NCBI GenBank assembly: GCA_028679985.1
Contig: JAJRAH010000094.1
Coordinates: 1 to 10,929 of the forward strand
Source: Methanomassiliicoccales archaeon
Lineage (GTDB): Archaea > Thermoplasmatota > Thermoplasmata > Methanomassiliicoccales > JACIVX01
Length of the DNA: 10,929 bases
Direction of reading: 5' to 3'
The notes beneath the pieces are model-generated. The model had not been told where the DNA came from and made no database searches. It was given only the letters and a program-made list of their open reading frames with translations. The stretch's first letter is position 1; every line of letters starts with the position of its first letter. Both the position numbers and the translations under genes were made by a program. Below, in pieces: positions 1 to 7,012 of the stretch.

Positions 1-141
1 ATCGGGATCCTTGTGGAAGTCAGGCAGGAGCTGAGAAAGCGGAGACTGTTCGATCTCGCGGACGTCGTTAGGGACAAGCTTCTCCAGAAGGGGATAGAGC
101 TGGAAGATACGGCTGAGGGCGTAAAATGGAAGAGACGCTAG
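1..141 (+). CDS. cysS: Cysteinyl-tRNA synthetase, C-terminal end (partial)
   Basis: Frame 1 is open from the first base to a TAG at 139-141 and encodes the last 46 residues of a protein whose start lies outside the window. The residues read as the C-terminal helix of CysRS: a charged helix (VEVRQELRKRRLFDLADVVR) followed by RDKLLQKGIELEDTAEG and then VKWKRR. The ending LEDTxEGxxWKR is very typical of bacterial and archaeal CysRS. The enzyme charges tRNA-Cys with cysteine in the cytoplasm; its catalytic domain is not visible here. The next gene starts inside the last codons (16-base overlap), so the two are probably co-transcribed. The identification rests on the tail motif alone, but that motif is distinctive. 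Confidence 0.85.
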   Translation: MGILVEVRQELRKRRLFDLADVVRDKLLQKGIELEDTAEGVKWKRR

Positions 142-1166
142 ACCGCCCCGTAGCGAAGAAGGCAGCGCTCATCGCTGGGGGGCCAATTAAGGTCGGACCC
201 GGAATACGACTGCCTTTCCACCCGAGCAAGTCTACAGCAGGACCTGGTGCCGGTTCTGCATCGATTGTCCTTTCTTTCGGCGGGTTAAGGGTCAAGAAAG
301 GAATCTCAAGAGAGACCGGAGAGTTCGAGCTTATACAGAAAGAGAAGGACTTTGAACTTCTGAGGAACGGCCGCCCCTTCATCTCCGAAGTGAGGATAGA
401 ACCGACGATATTCCACTCGCCTGAACAGGCTTTCTTCAATCTTGGCACGGACTGCATCTACGACTGCAAGTTCTGTGCAACAGGAAAGCTTGACAGACAC
501 AGCAAGAAGAACCTCGATCTCGACAGGATCGTGGAACTCGTGATTCAATCCTCGAGAAGGAATGATTTCAAAGCGGTGGCGTTCACGAGCGCTGTCGTGG
601 GCTCCCCTTCAGCGACTGTCAAGAGGCTTGCCTATGTGATATGCAGAGTGAGGGAGGAACTAGATCCATCCATCCCGATAGGCGTCGAGCCGTACGTGGA
701 AAGCTTCGATGATATCGACCGCCTGAAGGCCGCGGGCGCCGACGAAATAAAAATCAATATCGAGACCTTCGACAGAGACATATTCAGGAAGGTGTGCGGA
801 AAGCGCGATTTTGACTGGCTCCTCAGAGCGATTAAGTATGCGGTTGGTACCTTCGGAGCGGGCAGAGTCTGTTCGAACATAATAGTCGGTCTCGGCGAGA
901 CGGATCAGAATGTGATCGATGGGGTTGACTACCTCGCCAAGTTGGGATGCTTGGCTACGTTGAGGCCGCTCAGGATAAACGACGCAAACAGAGAGGCGCT
1001 GGAGGATTCACTCGGTCCCCTGGAACAGATTCCGCCTGGACGGATCCTTCGTCTGGCAGAGGAGCAAAGATCGATATTCGAACTATACGGTCTCGATCCC
1101 ACGTCGTTCAAAACGATGTGTCATGCCTGCACTTGTTGCGACATTGTGCCGTTCCGAGACATATGA
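126..1166 (+). CDS. Radical SAM protein, biotin-synthase-related (COG2516-like)
   Basis: A 346-residue protein with a radical SAM cluster motif CX3CX2C (C110, C114, C117, in CIYDCKFC) that binds the [4Fe-4S] cluster used to cleave S-adenosylmethionine. Downstream segments fit a TIM-barrel radical SAM fold: GVEPYVESFDDIDRL, then ADEIKINIETFDRDIF, then the SAM-contact-like NIIVGLGET, then LRPLRIND. The tail carries four more cysteines (C332, C335, C337, C338, in CHACTCCD) that could hold an auxiliary cluster. The overall pattern resembles the biotin-synthase-related archaeal proteins of unknown function (COG2516); the substrate is unknown. The ATG at 126 is the only plausible start: no other ATG, GTG or TTG occurs in frame over the following 55 codons or so. 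GAGGG lies 7 bases upstream. The start overlaps the cysS end by 16 bases, suggesting one transcript. Radical SAM assignment is firm; the subfamily is less certain. Confidence 0.85.
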   Translation: MEETLDRPVAKKAALIAGGPIKVGPGIRLPFHPSKSTAGPGAGSASIVLSFGGLRVKKGISRETGEFELIQKEKDFELLRNGRPFISEVRIEPTIFHSPEQAFFNLGTDCIYDCKFCATGKLDRHSKKNLDLDRIVELVIQSSRRNDFKAVAFTSAVVGSPSATVKRLAYVICRVREELDPSIPIGVEPYVESFDDIDRLKAAGADEIKINIETFDRDIFRKVCGKRDFDWLLRAIKYAVGTFGAGRVCSNIIVGLGETDQNVIDGVDYLAKLGCLATLRPLRINDANREALEDSLGPLEQIPPGRILRLAEEQRSIFELYGLDPTSFKTMCHACTCCDIVPFRDI

Positions 1167-1180
1167 TGGAGGCAACCATC
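1165..1180 (+). other. Short hairpin after the radical SAM gene
   Basis: GATGG (1165-1169) and CCATC (1176-1180) form a 5-bp stem with a 6-base loop directly at the stop codon, followed by a pyrimidine-rich stretch (TCTTTCCCT, about 1184-1192). It could help end the cysS-radical SAM transcript. The stem is short and there is no clean T-run, so the function is doubtful. Confidence 0.2.
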
Positions 1181-1231
1181 TGAGTCTTTCCCTCATGACA
1201 TATTCGATCGTGCTCGGCATCTCCGCGTAGA

Positions 1232-1247
1232 TTTAGGTGCACCGAAA
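1232..1247. promoter_or_regulatory. Putative DtxR/IdeR-type operator
   Basis: TTTAGGTGCACCGAAA is an inverted repeat around the axis 1239/1240 with a single mismatched pair (A1235 with G1244). The half-site TTAGGT with the spaced ACC-AA partner resembles the TTAGG..CCTAA boxes bound by DtxR/IdeR-family metalloregulators. It lies upstream of the gene for such a regulator and runs into the BRE/TATA region, so autoregulation by the downstream protein is the natural reading. Symmetry and position are seen directly; binding is inferred. Confidence 0.6.
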
Positions 1248-1258
1248 ACATTATTATG
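1244..1258 (+). promoter_or_regulatory. BRE/TATA promoter of the dtxR-feoB operon
   Basis: A purine-rich BRE-like GAAAAC (1244-1249) is followed by the AT-rich TTATTATG (1251-1258). The TATA centre lies about 27 bases before the ATG at 1281, the normal distance from an archaeal TATA box to the transcription start. The mRNA is therefore probably leaderless, beginning at or next to the start codon. The BRE shares bases with the palindromic operator. Confidence 0.6.
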
Positions 1259-1280
1259 CGTCATTCCGTCAAGTCATCTG

Positions 1281-1997
1281 ATGTCCGGCGAGAGTACGGA
1301 AGAATACCTTGAGTGCATATTCGATTTGACCAAGGAAGGTCTCCCAGCCAAAACGAATGATATTGCCGCGCGCTTGAACATTTCTGCGGGAAGCGCCAGC
1401 GAGATGGTTCAAAAACTATCTCGCGAAGGATACCTGGACTATGAAAGATACGCGGGAGCTGTTTTGACCGAGAGGGGCAAGGCGGTTGCCACCAAAATAA
1501 AGAGGAAGCACAGGCTTCTCGAATCGTTTCTCGTCAATATCCTTGGAATGAACAAGAAAGAGAGTCATCAGGAAGCTTGTCGGCTCGAACATGCTGTCTC
1601 GGATGAGTCCGAGAAAAGAATATGCCAGATGATGAATAACCCTGAGCTTTGTCCGGACGGAGATCCGATTCCGGTATGCGAAGAGGATTGCGCCTCGTGT
1701 GCGAGCGAACCGTCGATCGAATTGTCAAAAATGGGGTCTGGCGATGAGGGAATGATCACTCACCTCAAGTGTGACGAAGAACCCCAAAAGATCAGGAAGC
1801 TCATCTCCATGGGATTCGTTCCAGGTCGCGAGGTATCCGTTGAGGAAAGAACGCCGGCAAAGGGCCCCCTTGTCGTCAGAATCGGCGATACTAGAATCGC
1901 ACTCGGCAGAGACTATGCCTCGTTAGTGCATGTGAGCAGTTCCAGGTCGGACGAGACCTTCAGACGCAGGCGGAGGAAAGGCCGCGGACATACCTGA
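1281..1997 (+). CDS. DtxR-family metal-dependent regulator with FeoA-like domain
   Basis: A 238-residue transcription regulator, probably iron- or manganese-responsive. Residues 1-65 form the winged helix (STEEYLECIFDLT, then ISAGSASEMVQKL as recognition region). The dimerisation/metal domain keeps H77, E81, H96, C100, E103 and H104 with the same spacing as DtxR H79, E83, H98, C102, E105 and H106. The position of DtxR Met10 is Glu8, unlike iron-type DtxR (Met) and Bacillus MntR (Asp). A CPDGDPIP loop at 124-131 is followed by C133, C137 and C140, an unusual cysteine cluster. Residues about 147-218 are a FeoA/SH3-like domain (ISMGFVPGREVSV, then RIALGRDYASLVHV). The C-terminus is Arg-rich (FRRRRRKGRG). 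It has a palindromic operator and TATA box upstream and feoB 14 bases downstream, so it very likely controls iron uptake. The start is supported by the TATA spacing. Confidence 0.92.
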   Translation: MSGESTEEYLECIFDLTKEGLPAKTNDIAARLNISAGSASEMVQKLSREGYLDYERYAGAVLTERGKAVATKIKRKHRLLESFLVNILGMNKKESHQEACRLEHAVSDESEKRICQMMNNPELCPDGDPIPVCEEDCASCASEPSIELSKMGSGDEGMITHLKCDEEPQKIRKLISMGFVPGREVSVEERTPAKGPLVVRIGDTRIALGRDYASLVHVSSSRSDETFRRRRRKGRGHT

Positions 1998-2011
1998 GTA
2001 AGGGGTTTTAC

Positions 2012-3919
2012 ATGGACGTTGCACTCGTCGGAAACCCTAATGTAGGCAAGTCTATTCTGTTCAGCAGGATTACTGGGATCGGTGCGATATCCTCAAACTA
2101 CCCCGGAACGACGGTGGAATTTGAAGAAGCAAGGGTGGTGAGAGGCGGTGAGATACTCACCTTCTATGATCTCCCTGGAACTTACTCTCTGGCCGGCGGT
2201 TCTGAAGACGAGATTGTTGCGTGGAAACTCCTTTCAGAAAAGAGACCAGATTGTGTTGTTGCAGTCGCGGATGCGACGAGGATCGAACAGAGTCTTGTCC
2301 TCGTATTCCAGCTCATCGAACTAGGCTATAGGGTTGTTCTAGCACTGAACTTTATGGACGTAGCGCGGAAGAGATTCAATGTAGACACTCGCAGGCTCTC
2401 CGCAATCCTGGGAATCCCTGTCGTCGGCACGGTCGCCTTAACGGGCGAGGGAATCGACGAGCTCGTTGATGCAGTTGTCTCCGGGCCGATCGCGCGTTTC
2501 AGCTATGTTGTCAGATATGATAGCCACATCGAATCAATCGTCGCCGAGCTTTCCTCAGGAGTCGAGGAGGAAAACGTTGGTTTTCCTCTCAGAGGGGCTG
2601 TCCTGAAACTGCTCGAGGGCAATGAACTCTTTGCCACCAGGTTCTCTGAGGTTGTCCAAAGGAAAACAGTCGATGTTCGGTCGATCTTCCGCGAGAGACA
2701 TCTGGAGGATATCGAGGTTCACATCGGGAGAGACAGATATGGCGAAGCAGGAAAAGTCGCATCGGAAGTCATCGGAAAGCTGGATAGGCTTCCAACGACT
2801 GCCGATAGGATCTCCGATCTTACGCTAAGACCGAGGACTGGCATCCCCATCATGTTGGCCGTCCTTCTGGGGGTCTTCCTTTCCGTGGTATATGTCGGTG
2901 GAGCCATCGAGACGGGTTTGTTGAGCGTTTACCATTCCGTGTTCGACGGTCCATTCGATGCCCTTGCGTCCCTCATCGGAGGGCAAACTGGAGTCGCACT
3001 GTCTGAGGGCATCGATCTCAGCCTTCAGGCTATCCTCTCGATCGTCATTCCATACATCCTGGTATTCTATGTCATCCTTGGGATCCTCGAGGACTCGGGG
3101 TACCTTCCCAGGGTCGTTGCCTTGCTTGATGGTGTGATGCACAAGATCGGGCTGCACGGCAGGGCGATAATCCCCATGATGGTCGGAATTGGATGCAACG
3201 TTCCAGCGATACTAGCCACGCGCGTCATCGAATCGAAACGGGAGAGACTCATTCTCGCAACTCTCACAGTCGTGGCGGTTCCATGCTCGGCGCAGGTGGC
3301 AGTGATACTCGGCACCGTTGGCAGGTTCGGCGGGATATGGTACGCGGTCGTCATATTCCTGATACTGCTTTCGATACTGTTGATCCTCGGTCGCTTGCTT
3401 CATAAGGCCATGAAGCTCGAACCTTCCAGTCTGGCAATCGAGATTCCTGAGTTGTCGGTTCCCCACCCTAGGAATGTGCTGTTCAAGACGTATGTCCGGA
3501 TCAAGGATTTCTTCATTATCGCATTCCCCCTCCTACTCGTCGGAAGCATCGTGTTAGAATTCCTAGCACAGTATGGAATCCTCGATGCGATCGTCGGGCC
3601 GTTCGCTCCATTCACAGAAGGATTCCTCGGACTTCCCGCCGTAATCATTGTCGCTCTTGTGTTCGGAATCCTCAGAAAGGAGATGTCCATGCAAATGCTC
3701 GTGCTGTTGTTTGGCACCGCTGAGTTGTCGCTGGTCCTGACTGCAGACCAGCTTTTCGTCTTCGCGCTTGTCATGGCGACCTACGTTCCTTGCATAGCGG
3801 CGTTCACCGTGATGTTGAAGGAATTCGGATTGAAAGACACTCTTAAGGTTACGGCAGGTTCGATCGCCCTTGCGTTCTCGCTCGGGGGAATTGCTCATCC
3901 CATAATCAGTGTAGTCTAG
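2012..3919 (+). CDS. feoB: Ferrous iron transport protein B (FeoB)
   Basis: A 635-residue membrane GTPase for Fe(II) uptake. The N-terminal G domain shows G1 GNPNVGKS (7-14), the G2 threonine region NYPGTTVE (30-36), G3 DLPG (53-56) and G4 NFMD (113-116; NKxD/NMxD is more usual). A helical GDI-like region spans about 165-265. The membrane part, about 277-630, has some eight hydrophobic segments and both Gate motifs: GIGCNVPAILATR (392-404) with PCSAQVAV (424-431), and GILRKEMSMQ (552-561) with YVPC (591-594). The usual PCSAR arginine is glutamine here. The length is normal for archaeal FeoB. The gene follows the DtxR/FeoA-domain gene after 14 bases with a weak SD-like AAGGGG, and no separate feoA is present; the regulator's FeoA-like domain is the only one in view. 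It converges on gltX with 9 bases between stops. Confidence 0.96.
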   Translation: MDVALVGNPNVGKSILFSRITGIGAISSNYPGTTVEFEEARVVRGGEILTFYDLPGTYSLAGGSEDEIVAWKLLSEKRPDCVVAVADATRIEQSLVLVFQLIELGYRVVLALNFMDVARKRFNVDTRRLSAILGIPVVGTVALTGEGIDELVDAVVSGPIARFSYVVRYDSHIESIVAELSSGVEEENVGFPLRGAVLKLLEGNELFATRFSEVVQRKTVDVRSIFRERHLEDIEVHIGRDRYGEAGKVASEVIGKLDRLPTTADRISDLTLRPRTGIPIMLAVLLGVFLSVVYVGGAIETGLLSVYHSVFDGPFDALASLIGGQTGVALSEGIDLSLQAILSIVIPYILVFYVILGILEDSGYLPRVVALLDGVMHKIGLHGRAIIPMMVGIGCNVPAILATRVIESKRERLILATLTVVAVPCSAQVAVILGTVGRFGGIWYAVVIFLILLSILLILGRLLHKAMKLEPSSLAIEIPELSVPHPRNVLFKTYVRIKDFFIIAFPLLLVGSIVLEFLAQYGILDAIVGPFAPFTEGFLGLPAVIIVALVFGILRKEMSMQMLVLLFGTAELSLVLTADQLFVFALVMATYVPCIAAFTVMLKEFGLKDTLKVTAGSIALAFSLGGIAHPIISVV

Positions 3920-3928
3920 GTCGCTCTG

Positions 3929-5620
3929 CTAGTTCTGAGTGAATGCGGCCTTGAGGATTGGGCAGGTCTCCTCTATCTTGACAAATCCGAATCTTTCGAA
4001 CTGGACAACCTTTCCTATCTCGGAATCCGGGACGGGCTCGACGAGTCCTTTCTCGTCCTCGCCGTCGGGCATCATTACGATCGCCTCAATCGATCGCTCT
4101 GGTACCCAATGGACAATGCGCACTTTGTCTTTCAGGATCGAGAGATCATTGCCGATGTACGTCGCCCTGCCATCGATCATTTCGAGATTGCACAAGTCCT
4201 TCAGTCTGATTCTCCGCTTTTCCTTGAAGGTCTCAAAATCGTCTCGGCCGATCATTATCCGTATCGGCCTTCCAACAAGTCTCAGGTTCCTCGACCCTCT
4301 TTCAGGATGATCTGGGTGCAGGGGAGCGTATGACTCAAGTTCCTCGATACCGTAGATGTTGACGGGGACAGGGTCCCAAACAAAGAAGTACCTGTTCGCA
4401 TCAGGGTCAACGTGTCTCTTGTTGAAGGCATAGAGTGTGTCCCATGAGAACTGGATGTCCACTTCTTTCATCCCCACATCGACCCAATACTCCCTTATCG
4501 CTTCTGGAGTGATCCCCCTTCTCTTCAGAGATCGGACCGTTCCCAGGCGCACGTCATCCCAGCCGGAGTACTCGCCACTCTTGATTCCTTTGCCGACGAT
4601 GGAGGTCTTGAGAATCGTCTCTGGTATGGATACGAGACCGTAATGGTGATACCACGGCTTCTTCCAGCCCAAGTAGTTGAACATGTACTCCTGTCTGAGT
4701 GTGTTGTTCAGGTGATCTTTTCCTCTCAGAACGTGCGTCAATCCAAGGAAATGATCATCCACTGCGACGCTGAAGTTCATCATAGGATAAGCACAGTACC
4801 TCGTCCCGGTTCTCGGATGCGGAATGGAGCTGATGATTCTCAGGCCGACGAAGTCCCTCACTGCCGGATTCGGGTGATTGAGGTCGGTCTTGACCACTAG
4901 CACAGCCTCCTCGTCATCGTATACTCCTGCCAGCATCTTGTCGAGTTCCTCGTGCTGCTCTTCAATCGGCCTGTCTCTGTGAGGACACGCACGCCTCTCC
5001 TCCTTCAGCCTCCTCCATTCATCGACAGGGCATTTGCAGACGTACGCCTTTCCCATATCAACGAGCTGGTGGGCGACCTCATAGTATATCTGAAATCGAT
5101 CGGTTTGAATGACGGTGCTGTGGACCTTGACGCCGAGCCAAGCCAAATCCTCAGGGATTGTGTTGTATGCATCTGGATCTATCTTCTCGGGGTTCGTGTC
5201 CTCGATTCTGTTGATGAACTTGCCGTCATATCTCTTGACATACTCGTCATTAAGGATCGCGACCCTCGTGTGTCCGATATGCAAAGGGCCAGAAGGTCCG
5301 GGAGCGAATCTCATGACCACCTTCCCTTCCAGAGCGTCGGGAAGGTCCGGAAGGACGTGAACCCTCTCCCCCTTTTCCTTCTTCAACATCGATGCGTCGA
5401 TGTTCTCCAGCATCTTCCGTTGTTCTTCCAAGGGGATCGAGTTGATCAGAAGCACAATGTTCTCGGCCATCGAAGTAATCTCTTTGGCCCTCGACCTCAT
5501 TTCGGGATCCTCTGCAAGCACCTTTCCGACGACAGCCTTGGCGTTGGCCTTTCCTCCGTATAGGACTGCATTCTGAAGGGCGTATTTTCTGATTACTTCC
5601 TCGATGTGCCCGTTGGACAT
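3929..5620 (-). CDS. gltX: Glutamyl-tRNA synthetase, archaeal type
   Basis: A 563-residue class I synthetase of the archaeal/eukaryotic GlxRS type. It has an N-terminal helical region of about 95 residues, then the Rossmann catalytic core with VVMRFAPGPSGPLHIGHTR (HIGH at 114-117), RIEDTNP (138-144) and a KMSKS-like loop LKTSIVGKGI (337-346) followed by SGWDDVRLGT. C195, C197, C212 and H214 resemble a zinc site (YVCKC and ACPHRDRP). The C-terminal beta-barrel anticodon-binding region (about 395-560) is of the GlnRS-like kind, unlike the helical bacterial GluRS. Archaeal GluRS normally also charges tRNA-Gln with Glu, which the GatDE amidotransferase then converts; that is family knowledge. The ATG at 5620 lies about 26 bases downstream of a TATA box, so the mRNA is likely leaderless. 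The gene is divergent from the ubiD-family gene and convergent with feoB. Confidence 0.97.
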   Translation of the reverse strand: MSNGHIEEVIRKYALQNAVLYGGKANAKAVVGKVLAEDPEMRSRAKEITSMAENIVLLINSIPLEEQRKMLENIDASMLKKEKGERVHVLPDLPDALEGKVVMRFAPGPSGPLHIGHTRVAILNDEYVKRYDGKFINRIEDTNPEKIDPDAYNTIPEDLAWLGVKVHSTVIQTDRFQIYYEVAHQLVDMGKAYVCKCPVDEWRRLKEERRACPHRDRPIEEQHEELDKMLAGVYDDEEAVLVVKTDLNHPNPAVRDFVGLRIISSIPHPRTGTRYCAYPMMNFSVAVDDHFLGLTHVLRGKDHLNNTLRQEYMFNYLGWKKPWYHHYGLVSIPETILKTSIVGKGIKSGEYSGWDDVRLGTVRSLKRRGITPEAIREYWVDVGMKEVDIQFSWDTLYAFNKRHVDPDANRYFFVWDPVPVNIYGIEELESYAPLHPDHPERGSRNLRLVGRPIRIMIGRDDFETFKEKRRIRLKDLCNLEMIDGRATYIGNDLSILKDKVRIVHWVPERSIEAIVMMPDGEDEKGLVEPVPDSEIGKVVQFERFGFVKIEETCPILKAAFTQN

Positions 5621-5640
5621 TGGACGGCCATCGCCTATCT

Positions 5641-5650
5641 CATTATATTA
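5641..5650 (-). promoter_or_regulatory. TATA box of gltX
   Basis: On the minus strand this reads TAATATAATG, preceded by a purine-rich AAGAAGAAAGC that can serve as BRE. Its centre lies about 26 bases before the gltX ATG, which places the transcription start at or within a base or two of the start codon. Confidence 0.65.
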
Positions 5651-5715
5651 GCTTTCTTCTTGACCTGAGTCGAGCAGAAACCCTCCTTGGTCCGCTATGG
5701 CATTTCTATGCAGGG

Positions 5716-5723
5716 TTAATATA
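5716..5723 (+). promoter_or_regulatory. TATA box of the ubiD-family gene
   Basis: TTAATATA is centred near 5720. The usual 24-27 base spacing puts the transcription start at about 5744-5747, that is, on the in-frame ATG at 5747. The earlier in-frame ATG at 5723 overlaps the box itself and is therefore unlikely to be used. Together with the gltX box it forms a compact divergent promoter in the 5621-5746 gap, which otherwise holds nothing I recognise. Confidence 0.6.
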
Positions 5724-5746
5724 TGGGTCTCTGCGATTACATTCGC

Positions 5747-7012
5747 ATGTCCATGAGGAGCATCATCTCGAGTATGAAGGGCGTATCTGAGGTGAACGAG
5801 GAGGTCCCGCTCGAATACGGTGTGACAAGGTTCCTCTCCGAGACTCCGACCACTCCGATCAGATTCATGAATCTGAACGGCTATGAGGCGGTCGGGAATC
5901 TGTGGAGCGATCGGGAAAGGATCGCGTCCTACTTTCACGTGAAAAAGAATGAGATCACCGAGAGGCTGCTCCACGCGATCTCGCACCCCGCGAAACCGGT
6001 TGAGATCGACACGCCTCAGTTCGACGACAACGTGAAGGATGACTTCGACCTGAGAGAGCTCCCGATTCCGAGACTCTTCCGAGGAGACGCTGGCAGATAT
6101 GTTACCGCCGCCGTCGCGGTCGCGGAATTCGAAGGCAAGAGAAACCTTTCGTTTCACCGACTCATGTTGCTTGATGACAGAAGATTCGCCATACGCTTGG
6201 TCCCTAGGCATCTCTATACTATGTACAGGTCCTGCGCGGCAAAGGGCAAGGATTTGCCCGTGGCTTTCTGCATCGGAGTCTGTCCGTCGATCCTGCTTGC
6301 CGCTGCAACGTCCCTCGAGTATGGTCAGGACGAAATGGAGATCGCCAGCTCATTGAGACAGTCAACATTGGGAGAACCGGTTCAAGTGGCTAGGATAAGA
6401 AATGGGAACATCGTTCCCGCATATTCGGAGTTCGTTCTTGAGGGAAGAATCACTTCGGCAATGGTAGAGGAAGGTCCTTTCGTCGACATAACTGGAACTT
6501 ACGACAAGAGAAGGATGCAGCCGGTCGTGGAGATCGATAGAGTATACCACGCTCAGAAGCCAATCTTTCACATAGTCCTTCCTGGCAGTGTCGAACACTA
6601 TCTGTTGATGGGTCTTCCAAGGGAGCCATTGATTCACAGAGCGGTCGCTCAGGTCGTTCCGGACGTGCATGCGGTGAGGCTGACCGAAGGAGGCTGCTGC
6701 TGGTTGCACGGTGTCGTCTCGATAACGAAGAACAAGGAAGGGGATGGGGTCAATGCAGTCATGGCTGCGTTTACTGGTCACCCTTCGATGAAGAGGGTGA
6801 TAATCGTGGATAGAGACATCGATGTTTTCAACGACCGAGACGTGGAATGGGCCGTGGCGACGAGATTCCAGGCCAGCAGGGGACTTGTGAGGGTCGATAA
6901 CGCAGCGGGATCGTCGCTCGATCCGAGTTCGGAAGGGCGGACGTCGAAGATCGGATTGGATGCCACTAAACCGCTCGGCGCGGAAGGTTTCGAGAAGGTT
7001 GCACTCCCCTAG
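5747..7012 (+). CDS. UbiD-family decarboxylase, probable anhydromevalonate-phosphate decarboxylase
   Basis: A 421-residue UbiD-family enzyme; members use prenylated FMN to decarboxylate unsaturated acids. Numbered from the ATG at 5747, visible family segments are NLSFHRLML (133-141) with R150 in FAIRL (cofactor/metal region), RQSTLGEPVQVAR (204-216), EFVLEGRI (228-235), EGPFVDITGTY (242-252) and the C-terminal DVFNDRDVEWAVATRF (359-374). In EGPFVD the first Glu and the last Asp sit where fungal Fdc1 has its catalytic Glu pair, so the second acid is Asp here. In archaea a short UbiD homologue of this size is the trans-anhydromevalonate 5-phosphate decarboxylase of the archaeal mevalonate pathway, which feeds isoprenoid lipids; I infer that role from host and length. 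An ATG at 5723 would add 8 residues but overlaps the TATA box. The stop overlaps that of purA. Confidence 0.85.
   Translation: MSMRSIISSMKGVSEVNEEVPLEYGVTRFLSETPTTPIRFMNLNGYEAVGNLWSDRERIASYFHVKKNEITERLLHAISHPAKPVEIDTPQFDDNVKDDFDLRELPIPRLFRGDAGRYVTAAVAVAEFEGKRNLSFHRLMLLDDRRFAIRLVPRHLYTMYRSCAAKGKDLPVAFCIGVCPSILLAAATSLEYGQDEMEIASSLRQSTLGEPVQVARIRNGNIVPAYSEFVLEGRITSAMVEEGPFVDITGTYDKRRMQPVVEIDRVYHAQKPIFHIVLPGSVEHYLLMGLPREPLIHRAVAQVVPDVHAVRLTEGGCCWLHGVVSITKNKEGDGVNAVMAAFTGHPSMKRVIIVDRDIDVFNDRDVEWAVATRFQASRGLVRVDNAAGSSLDPSSEGRTSKIGLDATKPLGAEGFEKVALP

Noticed and set aside
337..346. Possible defect in the GluRS KMSKS loop (LKTSIVGKGI, residues 337-346 of the protein at 3929-5620)
   Set aside because: Archaeal GluRS proteins are variable at this loop and the surrounding SGWDDVRLGT is intact, so I do not regard it as a lesion. 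The coordinates given here are residue numbers.
4952..5563. 203-codon plus-strand reading frame opposite gltX
   Set aside because: Antisense to a clear glutamyl-tRNA synthetase, no recognisable motif, and no promoter in front of it.
5648..6211. 187-codon minus-strand frame over the gltX/ubiD divergent promoters
   Set aside because: It overlaps the ubiD-family 5' half and both TATA boxes and has no domain signature.
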